Positions 13,777-20,967 of a DNA stretch of 26,876 nucleotides are shown one piece after another (the first letter of the stretch is position 1; every line of letters starts with the position of its first letter). The notes beneath the pieces were generated by a model. It ran no database searches, was not told the origin of the DNA, and saw only the letters and a list, made by a program, of their open reading frames with translations. The position numbers and the translations under genes were made by a program. Origin of the DNA: a virus; the IMG/VR virus record IMGVR_UViG_3300032516_000159, positions 1 to 26,876 of that record; one strand, written 5' to 3'.

Positions 13777-15093
13777 CTATCTCCCCCACGTCGCTTCCTG
13801 CTCAACTACGACATGCCGAAGCCTTTCAACGGCATAGCGTAGCGAGTCGATCACGTGATTTTTCTTGTCCTGCAAAATTGGCGTGGTTATCCCCGTTAGC
13901 CTGTCCACTTTGAAAGAATAGAGGGTCAACTCGTCGATGGTGTGAATGCAGCGCGGATGAACGTGGATGTTGTAGTTCTGCAGAAAGATCACACCTTCCT
14001 TGACGCTGTCCTTACCCTTTATCGAAGGCTCGATGCGCGGAAACCCGTGCCGCTGCAGATACGAAATTGTTTCCGGTCGCGCAGAATCCGCAATGATGGG
14101 CCAGTCTCGAGAGCCGGGCACCCCATCAAACAAGGCCGGCAGATGGTCTATCTCGACGCCAATTCTGTACACCTCGTGATCGATGTAGAGATCTCTACCA
14201 TTTACCCAGCAGCGCACCAGCACAGACGGGTCCACCGAGAAACCCCAGTCCCCGCCCAAGTAGAACACCGTGTCCCCAGGAGCATCGACAGCCTCAATCG
14301 TCCAGTTCTTAAAGACGCGAGACTCGCTGTTGCGCTCATACTCCCCCATCCAGACGTGCGCGTACTTCTCCGGATCCCGACTACGGTCCCACTCCATCTC
14401 GTCCTGGAGCACGCCTGGAAAGTGCGGGTTGTCCCTGTAGGTAGATCCGATAATGATGGCGTTAGGCGGCGTTGCCGCTCCGCGTAAAAGCTGATCCACA
14501 GGGTCCGTGGCCCTGCGCGGGTTCCAGGAGAACCACAACTCCGAATACTCTTTCCGAATAGTCGGCCGCAGCAGTGTCAAAGACCGCTCGGAGAACGTCT
14601 GCGCTTCCTCCACCCACGCTACGTCGTAACCCTCTAGGGACTTGATGCTGTCCGCGGTGTAGGTGGCCATCCCCTTGAAGATGATGATGCCACCACGCGG
14701 CGTTTCAATGTGGGTATCGAGGATCCGAAAGTCGTCTCGCAGGCCAAAGACGTCAATCTTGTCCTCGAGCAGACGCTTTACCGACTGCTCGAGGCTGGCC
14801 TGAAACTCACGGACGCACACGGCCCGTATTTTCCGTCCGCGGCACTTGTCCAACAGCAGTTCCGCAAAGACGTGAGACTTGCCGCTACCGCGGCCGCCCC
14901 ATGCGCCCTTGTATCTGCTTCGTTTAAGGAAGGGAAGAAAGACGGGAGGGATATCCGAATGAGAGGTTAATCGACGTCGAGCCAGCTCCGCCGCAATAGC
15001 GTTGCTTCTGTCAACAATAGCGTCAATTTCGCTAATTGACGACGCTTGGGTCTGGGGTATCGATGACAGGTTTATGGGCCACGGGAACCTCAT
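13777..15093 (-). CDS. terL: Terminase large subunit (PBSX/Terminase_3 type)
   Basis: 438 residues, complete. Walker A GGRGSGKS at 66-73 and Walker B YDVAWVEEA near 156-164 form the packaging ATPase; FSWNPRR (188-194) is the coupling motif of this family. The C-terminal RNase H-like nuclease has D282 (GGDWGFSVDPS), D336 (IIADSARPE) and D416 (HVIDSLRYA). It translocates and cuts phage DNA at the portal. The ATG at 15093 overlaps the upstream gene by 62 bases; no better start lies nearer its stop, so I keep it. Confidence 0.96.
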   Translation of the reverse strand: MRFPWPINLSSIPQTQASSISEIDAIVDRSNAIAAELARRRLTSHSDIPPVFLPFLKRSRYKGAWGGRGSGKSHVFAELLLDKCRGRKIRAVCVREFQASLEQSVKRLLEDKIDVFGLRDDFRILDTHIETPRGGIIIFKGMATYTADSIKSLEGYDVAWVEEAQTFSERSLTLLRPTIRKEYSELWFSWNPRRATDPVDQLLRGAATPPNAIIIGSTYRDNPHFPGVLQDEMEWDRSRDPEKYAHVWMGEYERNSESRVFKNWTIEAVDAPGDTVFYLGGDWGFSVDPSVLVRCWVNGRDLYIDHEVYRIGVEIDHLPALFDGVPGSRDWPIIADSARPETISYLQRHGFPRIEPSIKGKDSVKEGVIFLQNYNIHVHPRCIHTIDELTLYSFKVDRLTGITTPILQDKKNHVIDSLRYAVERLRHVVVEQEATWGR

Positions 15094-15676
15094 TCATTCG
15101 TGTTTGCGGTGTAAGGCCTTTAACAGCACGCGCTCGACCTGCCTCGTCGCGAGCACGCAGGGCCAGCACTTCCAGTTCGCTCGCAAGCTCTTCTGTCGTC
15201 TTATCCGCCAGGCCTTCTCGCTTGTCTTCCACGGACACAACCGAGTGCGGGCCAAACCCTGCCCTATCCATCAAGGCACGAGCCGCGTTTACACGCACCG
15301 GCCAGTCCGGGCAGGCGTTCCCGTGCTCACGGCAAAGCACGACGCGATCAAACTTGACCTTACGTGTTGGCTTGCCAGCAGGCGTGAGAGGAACCTCTTC
15401 CTCCGGGTTATCGAGGAAGTAATACTCGCAGTGCAATCCGAGGGCTTTGAATAGGGTCTTGAGCGCAGGTTCTACCAGCTCGAGAAGACGTCGAGAAGCC
15501 GCTGCGCGGGCTGTCGGGGCAGAACCGCCATGAACATTACAGACGTCCGAGCCAATCATCGGGGCCCCTAAGCAGCGCTCGCCTGTCCCGGCGGCAATCG
15601 CCGTGCACTGCTTGGTTCCCATCTTTTCGACTGGGCCAGAAACCCGCGTGACATCCCTGAGATCTTCTAGGGCCAT
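15032..15676 (-). CDS. Zinc-knuckle protein in the small-terminase position
   Basis: 214 residues. The pattern C24...C35...C46-x-x-H49 followed by GGSAPTARAAASRRLLEL is a small zinc-binding head often found in phage proteins encoded just before the large terminase; some are annotated as small terminase subunits. The middle part holds DRVVLCREHGNACPDWPVRVNAARALMDRAGFGP, and the C-terminus is charged and probably helical (ELASELEVLALRARDEAGRA). If it is the small terminase it would bind packaging sites and dock on TerL. I am fairly sure of the gene, less of the role. A strong promoter lies 58 bases upstream, and this is the first gene of the structural operon. Confidence 0.75.
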   Translation of the reverse strand: MALEDLRDVTRVSGPVEKMGTKQCTAIAAGTGERCLGAPMIGSDVCNVHGGSAPTARAAASRRLLELVEPALKTLFKALGLHCEYYFLDNPEEEVPLTPAGKPTRKVKFDRVVLCREHGNACPDWPVRVNAARALMDRAGFGPHSVVSVEDKREGLADKTTEELASELEVLALRARDEAGRARAVKGLTPQTRMNEVPVAHKPVIDTPDPSVVN

Positions 15677-15733
15677 TGGAGTTCGACTTCGTAAAACACA
15701 ACGTGACCGAGAACCTACACCTCAGTCGTGACA

Positions 15734-15762
15734 AGCATATACGACTTCGTGTTCCGTGTCAA
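15734..15762 (-). promoter_or_regulatory. Strong sigma70-like promoter of the structural operon
   Basis: On the minus strand TTGACA (15757-15762) and TATGCT (15734-15739) are separated by exactly 17 bases. Transcription would start near 15727 and give a leader of about 50 bases before the ATG at 15676. It lacks the TGTGG found before the -10 of the early promoters, so it may belong to another timing class. Confidence 0.78.
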
Positions 15763-15835
15763 GAGAAATCTGTGTGGTATTTTTAAGACAGTTCTTCTCA
15801 GACTGCCCTTGTCCCACCGTCGGCCTACGTAACGG

Positions 15836-15885
15836 GTTCCCCCTAAAGGGGGAGAACACCGCTACGTTCATTGGCAACGTAGCGG
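15836..15885. repeat. Two adjacent hairpins upstream of the structural promoter
   Basis: CCCCC-TAAA-GGGGG (15839-15852) is followed by a perfect 10-base inverted repeat, CCGCTACGTT-CATTGGC-AACGTAGCGG (15859-15885). Neither is followed by a T-run on the minus strand, so intrinsic termination is doubtful. The second is built from two of the CTACGT repeats, which suits a protein-binding palindrome. Confidence 0.6.
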
Positions 15886-16054
15886 GGCTATACTGGGCTA
15901 TGCTCGGTAACGCTACGTCTATTATCATCTAACTCCTTCTTTCGCAACACTTTGGACATAGCGGGGGTTCCCGGCTACGTTCCTAAAAACCGCGCAGGCA
16001 TTCGGGCGCAGGCCACCTCAGATACGTAGCCAGACGCCTCGATTTGGAACTGTA

Positions 16055-16073
16055 ACCTGTTCTGTCTACAGGT
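16055..16073. repeat. Inverted repeat ACCTGT-N7-ACAGGT
   Basis: A perfect 6-base inverted repeat with a 7-base centre lies 36 bases past the stop of the ATPase gene. There is no T-run, so it could be an operator half-site pair or a weak hairpin at the end of the replication transcript. Confidence 0.4.
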
Positions 16074-16108
16074 GTTTACGGACCCGCTACGTTTCCGATT
16101 TTGCTCCA

Positions 16109-17311
16109 TCACAGTTCTGTCTCCAGCGCCTTCAAACCAGACTCTTTAATCTCAAACGGTTCGCCACGTTTCCCCTCTACGATCCACCCTTCTCGCAGCA
16201 GTTGCCTTATAGCCGCCAGGACAAGGTCTTGGCTAATCCCCATTCGGTTTCGCAGCTTCGTAATGTTAGTGGCATCTGGGTATTTCTGTATGGCCCTCAG
16301 CACGGACAGTCTTGTCTCTTGATCCTTCTCTTCCTCCCTCCGCTGCCGCTGCTCTCGCATCTCCTTCGAACTGCCTAATCGCATTACCAGTGATGTGACG
16401 GGTCTTCCGCTCTCGTGGACCATCTGCAGGCCGTGGCCGTTGTAAATCGGTATGACGCACCCCATCAGCTCCAGGGGCACGGGTCTCTGGTCGTCCTTCT
16501 GCTTCGTGCAGACCACCTTCACGTTACGACTGTCCAAAATCAGCGCGTCTTCCTTCTCGTCCATGTCTAATTGAATCTCCGTATCTATCGCGCCAAACAC
16601 GGCCCCGGATCCGCGCCCTCCACCATTTGTAGAGGACTTGGCCGGATGGTGAATGAAGGCCACCGTAGAACGCGCGGGGCGTTGGAGGAGCGTGCAGAAG
16701 TTAATGACCTCCCCCATGTCCTTCGCGCTGTTCTCTTCCGCACCGGGGGAGCACCTGGCGAGCGTGTCCACCACAATAAAAATCGGTTGCATCTGTTCCA
16801 CGACGGCCAGCAACTCTTTTTGTAGGTTCTCGTCGCGCAGGTTCACGGGTAAGGGGATAATACGGAAGGGAATGGTAAGCGGGTCGAACTCGTGCTCCTG
16901 GCACCACGCGCGGATGCGATACTGGAACGCCCCGCCACCTTCCGCTGCTATGTAGAGAACGGGGCCGTAGCGTGTAATAGTGTAACCGAAGAAGTGGGTA
17001 AGGCCGCACGCGATAGACAAAGAGGCATCGAGAGCGAAGAACGTCTTAAGTGCGCCAGGATGGCCAACGATTTGAATAAGCCCAGTATCCGGGAACCACT
17101 GGTCTACCACATACTGCGGTTGCGGACGGGCGAAGAGTTCTTGAATGGTGAGGGCCTGCAGCGGTGGCTGCGGCGGCTGCTCTTCAGCATCGAGGGCTTT
17201 CTTTGCCTTGCGTCTCGCCGCCTCCAAACGTTTGATGTTTGAGTCAAAGGACTCTTGTGCCTTTTCGTGTATTCTAAGGGCGTCGGCTGCAGCCTTTTCT
17301 TGCTCAGTCAT
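16109..17311 (-). CDS. RepA-like AAA ATPase (replicative helicase type) with C-terminal winged helix
   Basis: I start at the ATG at 17311 (400 residues), which overlaps the primase stop by 8 bases; a longer frame would run into the primase. Residues 83-90 read GHPGALKT, a P-loop variant common in phage RepA-type ATPases; IFIVVD (177-182) is Walker B, HHPAK (221-225) and GRGSGA (232-237) are the later RecA-fold motifs. Residues 1-50 are a charged helix and a Pro-rich linker. About residues 330-395 form a winged helix (VLRAIQKYPDATNITKLRNRMGISQ...LREGWIVEGKRGEPFEI). Proteins of this kind unwind DNA beside a primase, here encoded immediately upstream. Confidence 0.85.
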   Translation of the reverse strand: MTEQEKAAADALRIHEKAQESFDSNIKRLEAARRKAKKALDAEEQPPQPPLQALTIQELFARPQPQYVVDQWFPDTGLIQIVGHPGALKTFFALDASLSIACGLTHFFGYTITRYGPVLYIAAEGGGAFQYRIRAWCQEHEFDPLTIPFRIIPLPVNLRDENLQKELLAVVEQMQPIFIVVDTLARCSPGAEENSAKDMGEVINFCTLLQRPARSTVAFIHHPAKSSTNGGGRGSGAVFGAIDTEIQLDMDEKEDALILDSRNVKVVCTKQKDDQRPVPLELMGCVIPIYNGHGLQMVHESGRPVTSLVMRLGSSKEMREQRQRREEEKDQETRLSVLRAIQKYPDATNITKLRNRMGISQDLVLAAIRQLLREGWIVEGKRGEPFEIKESGLKALETEL

Positions 17312-18137
17312 CGCTGCGCCCCGGATCAAAATCTGGTGTGACGGAGCGCACAATAACAATCGCTTGTCCGACGGGGATGCCGGCGTCTAGTAACCCGCTG
17401 GCCAGGTCCCAACCGACTTGCGGGGAGGGCGCGAAATCACCACGATGTTGGTGTTTTCCTACACGTTTCAAATATGGCTTGAGCGTGTCCTTGCCGAGTG
17501 GCGGGAAGCAGTGCGTTTGGTCCACGGCATAGCAAGCCTCGAGGGCCGGATCGAACGGGACACCTCTTGCTAGCAAAGAACGGAGCAGGGCAAACATCTT
17601 GTCGTGGCGTTCACCTGCGCAGATACGAGGAGGGAGGCGGTAGGGCATCCCGTCTTCTGAGCCGCGTTCGCCGGGAGGGCGATCGTCATAGCAGAAGAAT
17701 TCAGGGAAGTACGGGATGTCGCTCCACTTCCAACTCCAATCGGCTGCTCTGTAGATGAGCCCACTCGGATGCGTGGAGCCGGGGCCAACGACGTATTGGC
17801 CGACGTTTCTGTGTTCGATTGTGAGGCCGTCGCGATGGATGTATTTGGGGCTCGGGGCGAGCTGCCTGTAATACCGGTGCAGGCCGCGGGTTGTGTGCAC
17901 CATGAAGGGCGTGTCGAGGAGATACTGCTGGGCCCAGGCTTCGTCTTCTGGGGTATCGGTATCTACTACGGCTAGGACGCCGAGGATCACCCCGTAGTTC
18001 TTCCAGGTAGCCGCTTCTTTTTCGGTAGCGCGGTAGTCCGTCCACGACTTACATGCTGGCGTCTTACCGCCGGAGATGATGGGGAACACGCCGATGGAGT
18101 GTTCGAGGAACCAGCGAGTAGCGGTGGCGGTGCTCAC
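17304..18137 (-). CDS. Primase-polymerase (AEP/Prim-Pol superfamily) with PriCT-like C-terminus
   Basis: I prefer the GTG at 18137 (277 residues): it has AGGTGGAG six bases upstream and forms a GTGA overlap with the stop of the gene before. The frame could open further upstream at 18224 but that part is Arg-rich and overlaps the preceding gene. The N-terminal domain shows the bifunctional primase/polymerase pattern: VFPIISGGKTPA (17-28), VVDTDTPE with D59 and D61 as metal ligands, HTTRGLHRYY (81-90) and VGPGSTHPSGLIY (117-129). A PriCT-like helical part follows (GERHDKMFALLRSLLARGV...HCFPPL, 175-213). It makes primers for phage DNA synthesis. Confidence 0.87.
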   Translation of the reverse strand: MSTATATRWFLEHSIGVFPIISGGKTPACKSWTDYRATEKEAATWKNYGVILGVLAVVDTDTPEDEAWAQQYLLDTPFMVHTTRGLHRYYRQLAPSPKYIHRDGLTIEHRNVGQYVVGPGSTHPSGLIYRAADWSWKWSDIPYFPEFFCYDDRPPGERGSEDGMPYRLPPRICAGERHDKMFALLRSLLARGVPFDPALEACYAVDQTHCFPPLGKDTLKPYLKRVGKHQHRGDFAPSPQVGWDLASGLLDAGIPVGQAIVIVRSVTPDFDPGRSDD

Positions 18138-18352
18138 GGGATCTCCACCTGCCTTTTTGTGGCCCGCCACTCGCTGTGCGCCTGTTTCATGGCGCTTCGT
18201 AGAAGAACGTCGTCCCCTACCCACTCCAAGAGCCGGTAGAGCCTCGCGTAATGGCGCGGAAATGTGGGGGATTTAGAAGCAAATCTGGCGAGATCCCCGA
18301 CAGGACCGCGACGCTTGGTTTGCGTCAACAAAAAGACAGCGAATTGTGTCAC
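18134..18352 (-). CDS. Small YozE-like protein, 72 residues
   Basis: GTG start at 18352; the stop forms a GTGA overlap with the primase GTG. The sequence MTQFAVFLLTQTKRRGPVGDLARFASKSPTFPR... ends in EWRA and follows the F-x-x-[WF]-L-x-x-Q...p.gdLA...p.fP pattern of the small helical YozE/SAM-like family found in phages and plasmids. Function unknown. Its ribosome site AAGGGG lies in the stem of a small hairpin, see 18355-18366. Confidence 0.75.
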   Translation of the reverse strand: MTQFAVFLLTQTKRRGPVGDLARFASKSPTFPRHYARLYRLLEWVGDDVLLRSAMKQAHSEWRATKRQVEIP

Positions 18353-18354
18353 GC

Positions 18355-18366
18355 GGGGAAAGCCCC
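18355..18366 (-). promoter_or_regulatory. Hairpin that contains the ribosome site of the YozE-like gene
   Basis: GGGG-CTTT-CCCC lies 2 bases before the GTG start, and the GGGG half is the only ribosome-site-like sequence there. If the stem forms, initiation of this gene, and through coupling of the primase, would be reduced. Confidence 0.35.
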
Positions 18367-18499
18367 TTCTTATAGGGAGGTGGTCTGGCTACGGGCGGTA
18401 CAAGAAGGGTATACGCCCACAGTTCGCGCTATACGGACAACGCTGCAGGTTTAACGCCGTGCTCGGGAGAGCGGCGAAGCAACACTACCAAACAGGAAC

Positions 18500-18528
18500 A
18501 GTATACCACAAATTGTGTTGGAAGTCAA
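18500..18528 (-). promoter_or_regulatory. Promoter of the replication block (TTGACT-17-TATACT)
   Basis: TTGACT at 18523-18528 and TATACT at 18500-18505 with a 17-base spacer ending TTTGTGG, the same -35/TTCC/TGTGG/-10 plan as the early promoters. It lies between the end of the small-gene cluster (18584) and the YozE-like gene. The leader of about 140 bases between it and 18352 shows no gene I can support. Confidence 0.8.
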
Positions 18529-18583
18529 CTCCCTGGACGGGACTGTGCGATGGGCCAGGGCGGGCGGATGGCGGTAATGGCGT

Positions 18584-18838
18584 TCATAGGGGAAACTCAA
18601 TGTTAAATGAGATACGCTTTCCGGGCACGAACCGCGCGCAACACAGGTTTACGAACTCCTGGGAACAGCCGGCGAGGATGGTCCGAATCTCATCCTCCGA
18701 GTGTAGCGGGTCACTATCGAGTAGGGCCAGGATGCGGTTGGCCCCCGGAAACGGGGTAGCAGGGAAGGGGTTGTGCGGGAGGCCGTAGTGTTCAAATACG
18801 TTGACGGGCCCGCCATTGATGGTTACGACGATAGTCAC
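18584..18838 (-). CDS. Hypothetical protein, 84 residues
   Basis: GTG start at 18838 in a GTGA overlap with the gene before. Reads VTIVVTINGGPVNVFEHYGLPHNPFPATPFPGANRIL and ends CARFVPGKRISFNIEFPL. I recognise no family. A Pro-rich stretch and beta-strand-like ends suggest a small compact protein. It is the last gene of its operon before the promoter at 18500. Confidence 0.7.
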   Translation of the reverse strand: MTIVVTINGGPVNVFEHYGLPHNPFPATPFPGANRILALLDSDPLHSEDEIRTILAGCSQEFVNLCCARFVPGKRISFNIEFPL

Positions 18839-19149
18839 TTGGGCACCTCTGTCAGCATCTCCGACAGCATCCACCCGGTCAGGGACGCCTTGTCCTCGTG
18901 CTGGGTCTCGAAGCTGTTGAGAGCGGCCTTCCAGCAGAGCAGTTGCTGACGGCGAATTTGGGGGTCGTCGGAGCGCCATTTCCAGTTGGCCGTGGACCCA
19001 CCACCGTAGAAGACACTCATCGCGTACGTGGACCACGGGTTCTCGTAAGGCCGAAAGGCCTTTGGGATGTGCTTCACCAGCTCCAGTTCATTCGATAACC
19101 CACCGAGTGGACCGGGCGTGCCGGAGAAGAGCTGGGCAGTTTCGTTCAT
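18835..19149 (-). CDS. Hypothetical protein, 104 residues
   Basis: The ATG at 19149 forms an ATGA overlap with the gene before and has AAGAGG upstream; the frame extends further but without support. MNETAQLFSGTPGPLGGLSNELELVKHIPKAFRPYENPWSTYAMSVFYGGG... and QQLLCWKAALNSFETQHEDKASLTGWMLSEML. Aromatic-rich, no known motif. Confidence 0.72.
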   Translation of the reverse strand: MNETAQLFSGTPGPLGGLSNELELVKHIPKAFRPYENPWSTYAMSVFYGGGSTANWKWRSDDPQIRRQQLLCWKAALNSFETQHEDKASLTGWMLSEMLTEVPK

Positions 19150-19499
19150 GTCAACCTCTTCAGCAGGCCTTCCGCCTCTTCGAACGTGAGAAACAGACCA
19201 GGCATGAGACGGCCCGGTTCGCTTCCTCTGCCGGGCCGCCACACCGTGCCGCCGGCTCCAAGCTCCGTGGCCAGCGTCTTGGCGCGGTCCTTGATGGCGG
19301 TTTGTGAGGCAGCGCGCTGGGCGTTGGCGATCTTTACCTGCTCTACCTTGCGGAACACCCGATCAGGGTCGTGTTGTGTGCAGTAGTCCTTGCCGTCGAA
19401 ACGAACCGTGGCGTAGGAGGCGCATTGACGAAAGGTCCAATCGTCCAGGATGCTTTTGCTGCAGCGGATTTTGTTGCCGGCGGAGTCCTTAAGAACCAC
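19146..19499 (-). CDS. Cys/His-containing small protein, 117 residues
   Basis: GTG start at 19499 with GGGAGG six bases before it. The N-terminal half has C13, C24 (RQCAS) and YCTQH (C-x-x-H), a likely single zinc site (RCSKS...RQCASYATVRFDGKDYCTQHDP). The C-terminal half is charged with an Arg/Gln-rich helix (ANAQRAASQTAIKDRAK). Similar zinc-site proteins are common in phage early regions. Function unknown. Confidence 0.74.
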   Translation of the reverse strand: MVLKDSAGNKIRCSKSILDDWTFRQCASYATVRFDGKDYCTQHDPDRVFRKVEQVKIANAQRAASQTAIKDRAKTLATELGAGGTVWRPGRGSEPGRLMPGLFLTFEEAEGLLKRLT

Positions 19500-19671
19500 T
19501 AGATGCCTCCCTTAGCTTGCGGTTGTAGGCTCGAACGAAGGACCGGGCCTGTGCGACCCGCGCGAACCATGCCAGGTGTGTGGAACTTTCTTCCGGGTTA
19601 CGAGTGGACCCGAAGACGGCCCGTCCGTCTCGCAACCAGACTTCGTAAGCCCTTGGATTGCTGGTGATCAC
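19489..19671 (-). CDS. Hypothetical protein, 60 residues
   Basis: I choose the GTG at 19671 (GGAGGT seven bases upstream, one base after the previous stop), rather than an upstream ATG at 19734 that would overlap the preceding gene by 62 bases. Sequence VITSNPRAYEVWLRDGRAVFGSTRNPEE...AQARSFVRAYNRKLREASS, no known family. Ends 11 bases inside the next gene. Confidence 0.6.
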   Translation of the reverse strand: MITSNPRAYEVWLRDGRAVFGSTRNPEESSTHLAWFARVAQARSFVRAYNRKLREASSGS

Positions 19672-19672
19672 C

Positions 19673-19879
19673 TCAGTAACCTCCGCCTTCCGCCCGGTCG
19701 GCGCAAGCGTCGCACTGATAGCCAAGCGCGACATCCTTCGGCGTCAGCCGGTTCTTGGCCTTGCAGGTGGGGCAGGGGCGGTTGCGCGGGTTACTTTTGC
19801 TCGAGGCCCGGAGCGCACTGTTCCCACCGGGGTTAGCGAACTCGCTTCTATCGTCCCAGTCTCCGTCGAGGTCCCTCAT
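19673..19879 (-). CDS. Small zinc-ribbon protein, 68 residues
   Basis: Starts at ATG 19879 after GGTGGGAGGATCAG, the standard ribosome-site cassette here. Contains RPCPTCKAKNRL...GYQCDACADRA, two CxxC pairs that would bind one zinc. Residues 1-30 are acidic and then Asn/Ser rich. Function unknown. Confidence 0.75.
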   Translation of the reverse strand: MRDLDGDWDDRSEFANPGGNSALRASSKSNPRNRPCPTCKAKNRLTPKDVALGYQCDACADRAEGGGY

Positions 19880-19967
19880 CTGATCCTCCCACCAGAACCT
19901 CGTTGACACCTATCACGGTCGCTTCCGGCAGTGGCGTTAAGCGGCCGGGGCTTTCTTCCCCAGTAAC

Positions 19968-19996
19968 AGTATACCACAGAAGGGGCAGAAAGGCTA
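19968..19996 (-). promoter_or_regulatory. Promoter (TAGCCT-17-TATACT with TGTGG)
   Basis: TATACT at 19968-19973, spacer of 17 ending TCTGTGG, weak -35 TAGCCT at 19991-19996. A leader of about 80 bases precedes the ATG at 19879, longer than for its sister promoters. Confidence 0.65.
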
Positions 19997-20233
19997 GTCG
20001 TTGAAGACCGTGAGGGTGAACGCGCCGTCGTTGGTGTTGTAGACCTTGCCCGCGAACTCGCCGCGGTGGGTCATCTCTTTTGGGTGTCCAAAGAGGAACC
20101 CGTCGTTCCCGCTGTCGGTGACCGCGATCCAGTCCGGCCACTCACCGGGCGCGAGGCCCATTGTGCTGGCCTCACCGGTCAGCCCGACCTTGTCCTCGTT
20201 GAGGTGAACGAGCGATTTGTCGATCTTGATCAT
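19994..20233 (-). CDS. Hypothetical protein, 79 residues
   Basis: ATG at 20233 directly after the promoter-ribosome cassette; a longer frame would translate the cassette itself, so I exclude it. MIKIDKSLVHLNEDKVGLTGEASTMGLAPGEWPDWIAVTDSG... ending YNTNDGAFTLTVFND, likely all-beta. No family recognised. Confidence 0.75.
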   Translation of the reverse strand: MIKIDKSLVHLNEDKVGLTGEASTMGLAPGEWPDWIAVTDSGNDGFLFGHPKEMTHRGEFAGKVYNTNDGAFTLTVFND

Positions 20234-20250
20234 CTGATCCTCCCACCTAC

Positions 20251-20279
20251 ATATTACCATACTCGGGAGGGAATTACAA
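20251..20279 (-). promoter_or_regulatory. Promoter-ribosome cassette (TTGTAA-17-TAATAT)
   Basis: -10 TAATAT at 20251-20256, -35 TTGTAA at 20274-20279, then GGTGGGAGGATCAG and the ATG at 20233. The expected start leaves a leader of about 10-12 bases. The -35 contains the stop codon of the gene before (20274-20276). Confidence 0.75.
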
Positions 20280-20453
20280 CTTCTTTATCGGATACTGCCC
20301 TTCGTTCTGAAACAGCTTCTCCAAGGCCGGGGAGTGCTCGCGCATGGCCTTCTCCTGGCAGTCGAGGCACATTCTTCCGGTCCAAACGCTTAGATCACCC
20401 CACGGATATGGACGATGACAGACGGGGCACAGCTTTTCTGGTGTCCGAATCAT
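20274..20453 (-). CDS. Zinc-ribbon protein, 59 residues
   Basis: A short gene read on the minus strand from the ATG at 20453, in an ATGA overlap with the stop of the gene before. MIRTPEKLCPVCHRPYPWGD...GRMCLDCQEKAMREH, with C9, C12, C29 and C32 as a probable zinc site, ends FQNEGQYPIKKL. Function unknown. Confidence 0.72.
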   Translation of the reverse strand: MIRTPEKLCPVCHRPYPWGDLSVWTGRMCLDCQEKAMREHSPALEKLFQNEGQYPIKKL

Positions 20454-20644
20454 GTTGTCACCACCTCAATTGGAACTCCCGGCCAGTGTTTTTCCACGTA
20501 GCGTTCCGCGCCTCCGACTACGCACGTGAACGACACATCTAGGGTATCCGTGAACGGCCAGAGAGCCGCCGGTAAGTCTGTATGTAAGCTCACGATGTCG
20601 GCGTGGCCGGACCGGTGTAGGATAAAGATGGAGACGATTTTCAT
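20450..20644 (-). CDS. Hypothetical protein, 64 residues
   Basis: ATG at 20644 in a TGATG overlap with the previous stop (a GTG one codon earlier is also possible). MKIVSIFILHRSGHADIVSLHTDLPAALWPFTDTLDVSFTC...AERYVEKHWPGVPIEVVTT. An alternating strand-helix pattern is likely; no family recognised. Confidence 0.7.
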   Translation of the reverse strand: MKIVSIFILHRSGHADIVSLHTDLPAALWPFTDTLDVSFTCVVGGAERYVEKHWPGVPIEVVTT

Positions 20645-20967
20645 CACAGCTCCGCGATGGCCTTGTTCAGAAATCCAATGCAGCGCAACCGAATGGCGGC
20701 ATAAGCATCGTTGGCATCCTTGACGCGCTTGGCCACGTGCTCGTCCATGGCCTGTTTGCGCTCGGCAGCGTCGTTCTTGGCGTCGGCGAGGATCAGCTTG
20801 GCTTCCCTGTAGGCCTCGGCGGGCATCTTGGCCATCGGTGAGAAGTCGTTGCGGATGTCCGAGGCCACCTGCTCACGGATGCCTCGGAGCCACGGTCCCA
20901 GGTAACTGTCCCGTGGGAACTTCGCGGCGAACTCGTCGAAGAGTACCATCTCCTGTGCTTTGGTCAT
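20644..20967 (-). CDS. Helical hypothetical phage protein, 107 residues
   Basis: ATG at 20967 overlaps the previous stop (TGATG). MTKAQEMVLFDEFAAKFPRDSYLGPWLRGIREQVASDIRNDF, then a long Ala/Lys/Asp-rich helix likely to form a coiled coil (AKLILADAKNDAAERKQAMDEHVAKRVKDANDAY). Proteins with the FPRDSYLGPWL-type start recur in phage early regions. Function unknown. Confidence 0.75.
   Translation of the reverse strand: MTKAQEMVLFDEFAAKFPRDSYLGPWLRGIREQVASDIRNDFSPMAKMPAEAYREAKLILADAKNDAAERKQAMDEHVAKRVKDANDAYAAIRLRCIGFLNKAIAEL

Larger units (their letters stand above)
15824..16094. repeat. Cluster of seven CGCTACGT-type repeats in a non-coding region
   Basis: The 430 bases between 15677 and 16108 hold no convincing gene. 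Seven copies of CTACGT occur: 15825-15833 (CTACGTAAC), CCGCTACGTT at 15859-15868 and again at 16084-16093, its exact inverse AACGTAGCGG at 15876-15885, CGCTACGT at 15911-15918, GGCTACGTT at 15973-15981 and TACGTAGC at 16023-16030. Such clustered short repeats beside primase and helicase genes are typical of replication origins (iterons) or repressor operators. Which one applies cannot be decided here. Confidence 0.72.

Noticed and set aside
15859-15885. Perfect 10-base hairpin as an intrinsic terminator of the replication operon
   Set aside because: No T-run follows the stem on the minus strand, and both arms are copies of the dispersed CTACGT repeat, so a binding site is more likely.
15722-15928. 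68-codon open frame on the minus strand in the repeat-rich region
   Set aside because: It spans the structural promoter and two hairpins, has no ribosome site and no protein-like composition, so I treat the region as non-coding.
17311-17359. Longer start for the RepA-like ATPase at 17359
   Set aside because: The extra 16 residues (MLLCAPSHQ...) overlap the primase end out of frame. The ATG at 17311 has a normal 8-base overlap.
18138-18224. Longer start for the primase at 18224
   Set aside because: The extra 29 residues are Arg-rich and overlap the YozE-like gene. The GTG at 18137 has a good ribosome site and a coupled GTGA.
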